DNA of 43,696 bases from Anaerolineales bacterium (GTDB lineage Bacteria > Chloroflexota > Anaerolineae > 4572-78 > J111). The notes under the pieces are model-generated. The model saw only the letters and a program-made list of their open reading frames with translations. It ran no database searches and was not told the DNA's origin. The DNA lies in the NCBI GenBank assembly GCA_020634935.1, contig JACKAT010000048.1, positions 1 through 43,696 on the forward strand, given 5' to 3'. The translations under genes were made by a program, and so were the position numbers. Shown in pieces: positions 32,164 to 38,916 of the stretch (the stretch's first letter is position 1; every line of letters starts with the position of its first letter).

Positions 32164-33870
32164 ATGACGATGACGGCCAGCGATGCCACCCTCTCGACGA
32201 AACTGTTCAAGCTCAACTACGGCGGCGACATCGAAGCCGAAATCGAGCGTTTATTGACCCTCATCGACCGTCAGCCCGAATTGGCGGCTTTATTTAACCC
32301 CCGCTGGCTGGCGATCAAACTGTTAGAAGGCGAATTAGATATTATAGAACAGGTCAAAACAGTGCCGGATGGAGCGGCGCTGCTCGACCAGGCGCAGCAA
32401 GCCAGCGCCCGCATTGAGGCGGTCTATGGCGACAGCGTCGATATCGCCATCGCCGACGCCCGTTATGGCTTTATCCACGGCCTGGCCCGCCAGGTGGTCG
32501 ATACGTCCCAAATAAGCCGCTACACCTTCACCGACCGCATCGACCGGGTGGTCACCAACCGGCTGCTGGGCCTGCCGATTTTCTTAGCGGTAATGTATAT
32601 TATGTTCAAACTGGTCGTCGATGTCTCGGCCCCGTATCTCGATTGGGTCGATGCCGTGATTACCGGCCCGGTGACCCACTGGTTTTTCACTTTGCTTAGC
32701 CTGGTAGCCGCCCCGGAATGGGTACACGCCTTGGTGCTCGATGGCATTATCGCCGGGGTGGGCGGCGTTCTGGTCTTTGTGCCGGGACTGTTCGTTCTCT
32801 ACTTTTTCTTGACGCTGTTGGAAGACTCGGGCTATATGGCTCGGGTCGCTTTTTTAATGGATAAGATTATGAGCTTTACCGGGCTGCACGGTAAAAGCTT
32901 CATCCCCCTCATTTTGGGCTTTGGCTGCGCCGTGCCGGCCGTGTACGCTACCCGCACCCTGGAAAACGAGCGCGACCGGATTGCTACCGGCCTGCTGGTG
33001 CCGCTGATGTCTTGCTCGGCCCGATTGCCGGTGTATGTGGTCTTTGGCATGGCCTTTTTTCCGCAGAACGCCGATCTGCTGATTACCGGCCTGTACTTAT
33101 TCGGGATTGTGCTGGCCGCCGGGGTGGGTTCGATTTTCAGCCGCACACTGCTCAAAGACAATGCCGATACCATTTTTGCGCTGGAACTGCCGCCTTATCG
33201 AATGCCTCCGCTTAAGGGCCTGTTGACGCATACGTGGGCCAAAACCAAAGAGTTTGTCAATAAAGCCGGAACGGTCATCTTGGCCGTGTCGATTGTGCTG
33301 TGGTTCCTGATGAATATGCCCTGGGGCGTCGAGAGTCCGCGCCAGAGTCTGTTCGGCCAGGTCAGCGCTGTGGCCGCGCCCATCTTCGCTCCGGCCGGTT
33401 TTGACGATTGGGAAGCGACCGGCTCGTTGATGACCGGCTTTATCGCTAAAGAGGTCGTTGTCAGCACGATGTCGCAAATCTACGTCGGCGAGGCGGACAG
33501 CGCGGAACCCACCCCGGAGACCACTTTTGGCGAAGATGTCGGCGAGATCATTGTTGGCTTTGGCACAGCTACCATCGATGCCGGCAAAATGCTGGTGAGC
33601 CTTATTCCCGGCGTCAACCTGGTCGAAACTGAAGCGGAGGAGCAGGATACGGCGCTCAGCGCGGCTTTAACTGCCCATCTATCCCCGCTGGCGGCGCTGG
33701 CGTTTCTGGTTTTTGTGCTGGTCTACACCCCCTGCGTGGCGACGTTGGGCGCCATTAAAGCCGAGTACGGCCAGAAGTGGATGTGGGTCTCGGCGACCTA
33801 CCAATTTGCCCTGGCCTGGCTGCTGGCGGTGCTGGTCTATCAGGGCGGCTATTTCCTGGGGTGGGGCTGA
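32164..33870 (+). CDS. feoB: FeoB membrane (permease) protein
   Basis: A 568-residue polytopic protein forming the pore part of FeoB. A ~125-residue soluble N-terminal region (helical, including the guanine-dissociation-inhibitor-like part) precedes the spans. The two Gate motifs are visible: IPLILGFGCAVPAVYATRTL (the usual GCNVPA has Ala in place of Asn) and LVPLMSCSARLPVYVV. A FeoB-C-like TGSLMTGFIAKEVVVSTMSQ segment follows. AAAGGAG overlaps the stop of the G-domain gene. I chose the ATG four bases after it, but an ATG six bases further is equally plausible. It ends in TGATG, shared with the feoC start. Confidence 0.88.
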   Translation: MTMTASDATLSTKLFKLNYGGDIEAEIERLLTLIDRQPELAALFNPRWLAIKLLEGELDIIEQVKTVPDGAALLDQAQQASARIEAVYGDSVDIAIADARYGFIHGLARQVVDTSQISRYTFTDRIDRVVTNRLLGLPIFLAVMYIMFKLVVDVSAPYLDWVDAVITGPVTHWFFTLLSLVAAPEWVHALVLDGIIAGVGGVLVFVPGLFVLYFFLTLLEDSGYMARVAFLMDKIMSFTGLHGKSFIPLILGFGCAVPAVYATRTLENERDRIATGLLVPLMSCSARLPVYVVFGMAFFPQNADLLITGLYLFGIVLAAGVGSIFSRTLLKDNADTIFALELPPYRMPPLKGLLTHTWAKTKEFVNKAGTVILAVSIVLWFLMNMPWGVESPRQSLFGQVSAVAAPIFAPAGFDDWEATGSLMTGFIAKEVVVSTMSQIYVGEADSAEPTPETTFGEDVGEIIVGFGTATIDAGKMLVSLIPGVNLVETEAEEQDTALSAALTAHLSPLAALAFLVFVLVYTPCVATLGAIKAEYGQKWMWVSATYQFALAWLLAVLVYQGGYFLGWG

Positions 33871-34109
33871 TGCTGAAAGAAATTATGGCCGAATTTCGAG
33901 CGGCCCGCGCCCCCTTGTGTGTCGATGAGTTGAGCAAAGCGCTGGCCATCGAGGCCAGTGCCTTAGAGGGCATCTTAGAGACGTTGGTCCGGCGCGGCCG
34001 GCTGAATGTCATCGACCCGGCCAATTACACCTGTGTTACCTGCCCGGCCAAAGGCGGCTGCGTCATCTTGACCAACGGGCTGCAAAAGAGCTATGTATTC
34101 CGAGAATAG
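33870..34109 (+). CDS. feoC: FeoC-like winged-helix protein
   Basis: A 79-residue protein. The N-terminal winged helix (CVDELSKALAIEASALEGIL ... LVRRGRLNV) is followed by a cysteine motif, CVTCPAKGGC (C-x2-C-x5-C), as in FeoC proteins that hold an oxygen-sensitive iron-sulfur cluster. The start codon shares its A with the stop of the membrane gene (TGATG), so expression is coupled. It likely tunes FeoB stability or the Fe/redox response, by family analogy. Confidence 0.85.
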   Translation: MLKEIMAEFRAARAPLCVDELSKALAIEASALEGILETLVRRGRLNVIDPANYTCVTCPAKGGCVILTNGLQKSYVFRE

Positions 34110-34113
34110 CGAC

Positions 34114-34226
34114 GGAGCATCAAAGCTTGCTTTGATCGGGTGTGACAAAGCAAGCTTTGATGCTCCAACTCAGGACAAAGCAAGCTTTGTCGCTCCAACT
34201 CAGGACAAAGCAAGCTTTGTCGCTCC
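34114..34226. repeat. Cluster of four AAGCTT-centred palindromes
   Basis: Four copies of GGAGC-(A/G)-(T/A)CAAAGC-type palindromes sit in 113 bp. The last two are identical 30-bp direct repeats (34167-34196 and 34197-34226), each with ACAAAGC/GCTTTGT arms and a CGCTCC end. They separate feoC from the HMA-like gene, ending 4 bases before its ribosome site. Confidence 0.8.
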
Positions 34227-34243
34227 GGTTTAAGGAGAAACCC

Positions 34244-34453
34244 ATGCGAACCATCAACTGGATTGTGCCTACCTACCACTGCGGTAACTGCCTGCTCAAA
34301 ATCAAACGGGTGCTGGCCGAGATCGACGGAGTGCGCTTGGTGGGCAGCGACCAAGGCCGCCACCGGCTAACCATCGAGGCCACCGGCCCGGAAGTGATCG
34401 CCTACACCAAACGTCGTCTGGCCGGAGCCGGTTATCCGGTACAGCCGGAGTGA
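34244..34453 (+). CDS. Small HMA-like metal-binding protein
   Basis: A 69-residue protein with the ferredoxin-like pattern of heavy-metal-associated domains. CxxC occurs as HCGNCLLKIKRVLAEIDGV, followed by a beta hairpin, a helix (PEVIAYTKRRLAGAGYPV) and a Pro end. Its place after the feo genes suggests a role in metal handling or delivery. TAAGGAGAAA lies 4 bases before the ATG. An upstream in-frame ATG (34142) would encode repeated TKQALSLQLR peptides from palindromes and was rejected. Confidence 0.75.
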   Translation: MRTINWIVPTYHCGNCLLKIKRVLAEIDGVRLVGSDQGRHRLTIEATGPEVIAYTKRRLAGAGYPVQPE

Positions 34454-34498
34454 GTGGGTGACTTGAACTTTGGCTCTCCTCCCATCCCCGTTATTGAC

Positions 34499-34563
34499 AC
34501 GTAGGACGTGGACCGTAGAACGTGAATCTTTACGTCCCACGTTCTACGTCCTACGTTCTTACG
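34499..34563. repeat. Imperfect palindrome of iterated ACGTAGGACGT units
   Basis: The left arm, ACGTAGGACGTGGACCGTAG, and the right arm (ACGTTCTACGTCCTACGTTC) are inverted with a short TCTTT centre. Same architecture as the other iterated-word palindromes in the window, but a different word. Confidence 0.75.
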
Positions 34564-34749
34564 CCTCTGTCCCCTGGCCCAGATAGTTTAATCGATACCT
34601 CCGCTGTCACTTCCTGTCTCTCGCTAAATTGACCAAAAAATGTGTAAGGTTTTATATATTTTTGGCGACTTGTAGCTAGAATACTAATTAACTCAAGTGG
34701 CTACCGTCTCTAGAAAGTACGGAAAAACCCTGTTTCAACCCTAACTCTA

Positions 34750-34823
34750 GGGGAAGTAAGGAGTAAGGAGTAAGAAGTAATGGGTTTTGCCCCCTTAATC
34801 CCTACTTCTTACTCCCTACTCCC
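34750..34823. repeat. Imperfect palindrome of iterated AGTAAGG units
   Basis: The left arm has GGAAGTAAGGAGTAAGGAGT, 8-base periodicity. The right arm has TACTTCTTACTCCCTACTCC. It ends about 57 bases before the ECF sigma gene, inside what should be its leader. Confidence 0.78.
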
Positions 34824-34879
34824 GGTTTAGACAGCCAGGTCGCAACTTGAGCTATCTATTGCAATGGCAAGGAGACATC

Positions 34880-36067
34880 ATGACCACCATTCTATCGGAT
34901 AAACTGGTCCCACCGAGCCTAATCTTACCCGAACAGGCAACCGATCTGGACTTCTACACAATTCTGGCTGCGGAACGCCCCCGCCTGTTCCGGCTCTGTA
35001 CGGCCATTCTCGGCGATGGCGACGCTGCCGAAGATGCCACGCAGGAGACGTTGTTTGAGGCTTGGCGCAGCGTGGGGACATTACGCGATCCGCAAGCGCT
35101 GCGGCCGTGGCTGTCGGGCGTAGCTCGCCATGTTTGCGCCCGCTGGCTGCGAGCGCAAGGGAAGCACGTGCCTGTCATCGAGGCTCGACCCACGGAGACT
35201 GCCGACTCGCCTTTGGAGCAGGTGGCGGCTGATTTCGACCTGGAAGTCGAGCTGGAACGGGCTGAACTGGTCCTCTTGCTCGACCGGGCGCTGGCCCTGC
35301 TGCCCCCCGGCACGCGTGATGTACTGGTGCGCACGTTTGTGGCCGACCTCCCTTACGCCGCCATTGCCGACGAGTTGGGGCTGAGTGAGAATGCGGTCGC
35401 TGTGCGCGTCCATCGCGGCAAGCTGGCGCTAAAAAAGCTGTTGAAGACGGAACTGCGTCCAGAAGCCGAAACCTTTGGCTTTGTACCGGCCGGCGAAGTT
35501 TGGCGTGAAACCCGGATCTGGTGTAGCCACTGTGGCCGGCGGCGACTGCTGGGGCGGCTGGATGCGGAGGAGTTTGCCCTGCGCTGTCCGGCTTGCAACG
35601 TCGAAGCGAACAGTTATCACTCGCAGGATAATGTCTCCAACTACGGCGGACTGAAGACCTTTCGCCCGGCCCTTAACCGCTTCATCGATAAAATGCACCC
35701 GCTTTTTCTAGAAGCCATGCAGGCGGGCGGCGCACCCTGTCGCTCCTGCGGCGAGTGGCTGCCCCTTCGCCAGGGTATGCCGCCTTATGCGCCTCCTTCC
35801 CTCCAGCACAGGCGCGGACTGCACATCTACTGTGCCCGCTGCGAGGAGGGATCGTATGTTTCTATCGATGGGCTGGCTCTCCATGCCCCGGCCGGGCGCG
35901 ATTTCTGGCGGCGCGAGCCCCGTATCCGCACGCTGCCGGCCATCGCCATCGAGCGAGACGGTCTACCGGCGCTGCACCTCCCTTTCGAGAGTATCACCAA
36001 TGATGCTGCCCTGGACGTTATCCTGCGGCGCGATACCTACGAGCTACTGGATGTTTATAGCCGATGA
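34880..36067 (+). CDS. ECF sigma factor with cysteine-rich C-terminal domain
   Basis: The 395-residue protein starts with sigma region 2 (FYTILAAERPRLFRLCTAIL, DGDAAEDATQETLFEAWRSV) and region 4 (LPPGTRDVLVRTFVADLPYA, ELGLSENAVAVRVHRGKLAL), about 1-195. The remaining ~200 residues are unusual: four CxxC pairs (CSHCGRR, CPAC, CRSCGEW, CARCEEG) suggest two zinc ribbons, followed by a domain with no recognised match. No anti-sigma gene is adjacent, so the extension may regulate the factor. AAGGAG five bases before the ATG decides the start. The stop overlaps the MFS gene start by 4 bp (ATGA). Confidence 0.87.
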   Translation: MTTILSDKLVPPSLILPEQATDLDFYTILAAERPRLFRLCTAILGDGDAAEDATQETLFEAWRSVGTLRDPQALRPWLSGVARHVCARWLRAQGKHVPVIEARPTETADSPLEQVAADFDLEVELERAELVLLLDRALALLPPGTRDVLVRTFVADLPYAAIADELGLSENAVAVRVHRGKLALKKLLKTELRPEAETFGFVPAGEVWRETRIWCSHCGRRRLLGRLDAEEFALRCPACNVEANSYHSQDNVSNYGGLKTFRPALNRFIDKMHPLFLEAMQAGGAPCRSCGEWLPLRQGMPPYAPPSLQHRRGLHIYCARCEEGSYVSIDGLALHAPAGRDFWRREPRIRTLPAIAIERDGLPALHLPFESITNDAALDVILRRDTYELLDVYSR

Positions 36068-37326
36068 CCTCCACCTCACCCACAGTTTCAAATTCAACGC
36101 CGCAGACGCACCCTAAACGCGTCATCTACAGCCTCTTCATCGCCAACGCCATCTCGATGACGGGCAATCAGTTGGCGCTGCTGGCTATCCCCTGGTTTGT
36201 GCTGGCCACCACCGGCAGCGCGGCTCAGACGGGCATCACGGCCTTCTTTACACTGCTGCCCACGGTGCTGGCCACCTTCTTGGGCGGCGCGTTCATCGAC
36301 CGCATTGGCTTCAAGCCGGCCAGCATTATCGCCGACCTGGCCAGCGGCGTGACGGTGCTGCTCATCCCGGTGCTTTTTGTGGCGGGTTGGCTGCCGTTTT
36401 GGCTGCTCCAGGTGCTGGTCTTTTTAGGGGCGCTGCTCGACGCCCCCGGCGTGACCGCGCGCGATGCCCTCCTGCCCGAACTGGCCGCTGCGGCCGAGAT
36501 GCCACTGGAGCGCATCGCCTCGCTCAACCAAATCGTCGAGCGCAGTTCGCGGCTGTTGGGCGCGCCCGCCGCCGGCTTCCTCATCGCCCTGGTCAGCGCC
36601 CAGAACGTGCTCTACCTCGACGCCGCGACCTTTGCTGTCTCCGCGCTGCTGGTTTGGTTCATCGTCCCCAACATCAAAATCGACCGGCCCGCCGACGAGA
36701 CCGGTTCGTCTCCCGGCTATCTGACCGATTTGCAAGCCGGGCTGCGCTATGTGCGGCAGGACAGCCTCATCCTGACGATTGTCGGCGTTGTGCTGATCAC
36801 CAACTTCCTGGATGCGGCGCTGTCGTCAGTCATCTACCCGGTTTTTGTGCGGGAGGTTTACGGTTCGGCCATTGGCTTGGGCTTGATCTTTGGCGTGTCG
36901 GGCGGGGGCGCGGTCATCGGGGCGCTGGTTTACAGCGCGGTGGGGCATCGCTACTCAGCGTCTAAGGTCTACATCTGGTCCTTTATTGTGGTGGCGCTGG
37001 CCCGGATACCCCTCATCTTTTTGCCGCCGCTGTGGATTGTGCTCACGACCGCGGCCATCGTAGGGCTGGCGGCCGGGGCGCTCAACCCGATTATGAGCGC
37101 GGTCAGTTACAGCCGCATCCCGTCGGCTATGCGGGCGCGCGTCTTGGGGGTGATCCGGTCCGGGGCGTTTATGGCCATGCCGCTGGGCGTCCTGCTGGCC
37201 GGCTACGCTCTGGACGGGCTGGGGCTGCGCCAGACCCTTATCATCGTGCTGGCCTGCTACTTGCTGACCACCGTGAGCCTGCTCTTCAATCGCCAACTGC
37301 GGGCGATGGATGCGGATAAGGTATAA
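36064..37326 (+). CDS. MFS exporter (EntS/macrolide-efflux type)
   Basis: A 420-residue major facilitator with about 12 hydrophobic spans. The opening FIANAISMTGNQLALLAIPW, the motif A-like GGAFIDRIGFKP, and ALLDAPGVTARDALLPELAA resemble MFS_3 exporters such as EntS and MefA. It is coupled by a 4-bp overlap to the ECF sigma gene, so the regulator and pump are made together; likely the sigma factor responds to the exported compound or its stress. The substrate is unknown. Confidence 0.88.
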   Translation: MTSTSPTVSNSTPQTHPKRVIYSLFIANAISMTGNQLALLAIPWFVLATTGSAAQTGITAFFTLLPTVLATFLGGAFIDRIGFKPASIIADLASGVTVLLIPVLFVAGWLPFWLLQVLVFLGALLDAPGVTARDALLPELAAAAEMPLERIASLNQIVERSSRLLGAPAAGFLIALVSAQNVLYLDAATFAVSALLVWFIVPNIKIDRPADETGSSPGYLTDLQAGLRYVRQDSLILTIVGVVLITNFLDAALSSVIYPVFVREVYGSAIGLGLIFGVSGGGAVIGALVYSAVGHRYSASKVYIWSFIVVALARIPLIFLPPLWIVLTTAAIVGLAAGALNPIMSAVSYSRIPSAMRARVLGVIRSGAFMAMPLGVLLAGYALDGLGLRQTLIIVLACYLLTTVSLLFNRQLRAMDADKV

Positions 37327-37403
37327 GCTGTCGATCCACCAAGGACACAAAAGAGCGCACAGACAGGTTTTTCCGCAAGTTTGTGCCATACAGGCCGAAA
37401 TGG

Positions 37404-37457
37404 AACCGCCAAGACGCACAGGTCGCTCTTAGTGTTCTTCGCGTCTTGGCGGTTTTT
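37404..37457 (+). terminator. Long-loop hairpin with T tract after the MFS gene
   Basis: Perfect 14-bp arms (AACCGCCAAGACGC / GCGTCTTGGCGGTT) with a ~23-base loop run into TTT. It is possibly itself a repeat of the common CGCCAAG type, and is about 80 bp past the stop codon. Confidence 0.6.
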
Positions 37458-37510
37458 ATAGCGCCTTTGGGTTCCAGCTTATCAACCTGAGTTCGATAAT
37501 TAAAGTCAAG

Positions 37511-37670
37511 CATGTCATTTCGGAGCCGGAGGCGGAGAAATCCCTAAGGCATTCCCATAAATGAAGCCTTCGCCGGGAAAATAGCCGTTGTCGCTTCAAA
37601 TTTTTCCAACCAGACTACTTTTCATTGTATTGTCACCGGGATTTCTCCGCTATCGCTGCGAAATGACATG
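37511..37670. mobile_element. 160-bp element with 34-bp imperfect inverted ends
   Basis: Both ends begin CATGTCATTTCG and continue to GCGGAGAAATCCC; the left and right arms differ at a few central bases. About 90 bp lie between, without an ORF. This TCATTTCG...GAGAAATC design is a widespread non-coding repeat type (general knowledge). CATG at each end could include the target duplication. Confidence 0.65.
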
Positions 37671-37818
37671 GAGTCCATCTATTTCCGAACTCAGGTTATG
37701 AGGTTAACGGCGACGAGGTGGCGGAGAAGAGCCAGAGGTTTTGCTTCAAAACGGCTTAAGACTAATATTGAGGGAACCTCAACAACGCATTTTCCACCAA
37801 GGAGATGACACTAAACCT

Positions 37819-38226
37819 ATGCAAACCCACGCCCTACGCCTGCATCCCAACCAAGATTTGAAAGTCGCGCTCGATACCTGGGCCGGCGACCAGGCCATCG
37901 AGGCGGCCTGCGTGCTGACCTGCGTCGGCAGCCTGCGCCGGACCGTGCTGCACTTCGCCGATCAGGACCAGGCGACCGAGTTGGAGGGCAAGTTCGAGAT
38001 CGTGTCGCTGACCGGCACGCTGTCGCAGTACGGCTCGCACTATCACCTCAGCCTGGCCGGCAGCCAGGGCCGCACGGTCGGCGGGCATCTGTTAGCCGGC
38101 TGCTTGATCTACACCACCGCCGAAATCGTGCTGGGCGTGCTGCCCGGCCTCTCATTTCGGCGCGAACTCGACAGCGCGACGGGCTATAAGGAGTTAGTTA
38201 TTGTGGAGAGCGATGGCCAGGACTGA
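37819..38226 (+). CDS. PPC-domain (DUF296) protein
   Basis: A 135-residue single PPC domain (plants and prokaryotes conserved), also found in AT-hook proteins of plants. Family features are LRLHPNQDLKVALDTW at the start, the TCVGSLRRTVLHFAD strand-turn, FEIVSLTGTLSQYGSHYHLS and the GGHLLAGCLIYTTAEIVLGV core. Bacterial members form trimers; the ligand or nucleic-acid target is generally unknown. AAGGAG is 14 bases before this ATG, rather far. A TTG upstream would add an atypical 26-residue extension. Confidence 0.85.
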   Translation: MQTHALRLHPNQDLKVALDTWAGDQAIEAACVLTCVGSLRRTVLHFADQDQATELEGKFEIVSLTGTLSQYGSHYHLSLAGSQGRTVGGHLLAGCLIYTTAEIVLGVLPGLSFRRELDSATGYKELVIVESDGQD

Positions 38227-38233
38227 GCGCGGG

Positions 38234-38450
38234 CTAGCCACTCGGCTCGGCGACCTTGATTGCCACCCCGGCGGTGCCGTTGGTCGAGGGGGTTTCTTCG
38301 GCGGCGGCCGACGGCCCGGTCTCTTTAGCGCCGGCCGGTTCTCTCAGGCGGCGCGGCCGTTCCCAGCCCGACCGCGCTCGGTGCCAGCCGCAGCAACGGC
38401 GCGAACCTCGGCTGTGACTGAATTTCCCCGGGCGCCAACGCGGCGATTGT
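38234..38450 (-). pseudogene. Possible decayed coding fragment
   Basis: On the minus strand, one frame reads IAALAPGEIQSQPRFAPLLR then LAPSAVGLGTAAPPERTGRR before a stop. A second frame then gives AKETGPSAAAEETPSTNGTA to a stop at 38234. Joined by a frameshift they would look like the C-terminus of a GC-rich gene, cut at its 5' side by the 22-bp repeat array. No family was recognised, and the evidence is composition only. Confidence 0.3.
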
Positions 38451-38599
38451 AGGCTATAAACCGAAGGAATATAGCCTATAATCGAAGGGATTGTAGGCTA
38501 CAATTGATACGATTGTAGCCTATAGAAAATGGGATTGTAGGCTGTAGTAAAACGAGTTCTAGGCTATAAAAAGTCAGGTTCTGGCCTAAAACTAGGACA
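38446..38599 (+). repeat. 22-bp direct repeat array, 7 copies, no spacers
   Basis: The word ATTGTAGGCT (with variants AATATAGCCT, ATTGTAGCCT, GTTCTAGGCT, GTTCTGGCCT) begins at 38446, 38468, 38490, 38512, 38534, 38556 and 38578: exactly 22 bp each time. The core TAGGCTA/TAGCCTA is conserved while the second half of each unit varies. The spacing is about two helical turns. It resembles iterons or a phased binding-site array. It lies between the PPC gene and the STAND gene. Confidence 0.85.
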
Positions 38600-38617
38600 T
38601 AATCAGCGGGTAAAGTC

Positions 38618-38676
38618 TGGAGCGTCAAAGTTTACTTTGACCCTTGTGTGAATGACAAAGCAAGCTTTGTCGCTCC
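38618..38676. repeat. Pair of short palindromes of the GGAGCG(T/A)CAAAG family
   Basis: GGAGCGTCAAAGTTTACTTT opens the first. ACAAAGCAAGCTTTGTCGCT closes the second, ending in CC. Both arms match the copies at 26419, 34114-34226 and 41247-41339. Confidence 0.75.
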
Positions 38677-38774
38677 CCTTCATTTCCTCCCTCTTAATCC
38701 GTTGTTGTCCTTGCTCCGAAATCGCGCGGTGATTACCCCATCCATCAAATAGGCCAAAAGTTTTAACCATCATA

Positions 38775-38804
38775 TTGAATATTGCCCCAATAACATGCTA
38801 TAAT
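38775..38804 (+). promoter_or_regulatory. Strong promoter of the STAND gene
   Basis: TTGAAT (38775-38780), 18 bp, then a perfect TATAAT (38799-38804) with extended TG. An ATG overlapping the -10 (38803) is in frame with the gene but cannot be its start. The leader of ~105 nt holds a half-copy of an iterated TTCATCATTCATC element (38868-38903). Confidence 0.65.
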
Positions 38805-38867
38805 GCCTTTAACCATAGCGCTTGACTGCCGCCCCCCCTCCCAGACGGATATGCCCACCCCTACCTC

Positions 38868-38903
38868 ATCCTTCATCATTCATCCCTCATCATTCATCAT
38901 TCA
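38868..38903 (+). repeat. Iterated TTCATCATTCATC words (half element)
   Basis: Tandem TCATCATTCATC units without the matching inverted arm, lying in the STAND-gene leader. It looks like half of the iterated-word palindromes found elsewhere in the window. Confidence 0.65.
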
Positions 38904-38916
38904 TAACCGGGGTATT

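Noticed and set aside
34142..34243. Upstream start for the HMA-like gene
   Set aside because: The extra residues are a translation of the palindrome cluster (repeated TKQALSLQLR), and a good ribosome site precedes the later ATG.
38201..38452. 83-codon plus-strand ORF in the GC-rich gap
   Set aside because: It overlaps the end of the PPC gene, is rich in Gly/Arg/Pro as expected from a GC-rich shadow frame, and has no ribosome site.
38446..38599. CRISPR array
   Set aside because: Direct 22-bp units follow one another without unique spacers of constant length, and no cas gene is nearby.
38803..38916. Upstream ATG as start of the STAND gene
   Set aside because: It overlaps the TATAAT of the promoter, and the added peptide is encoded by an iterated TTCATCATTCATC repeat.
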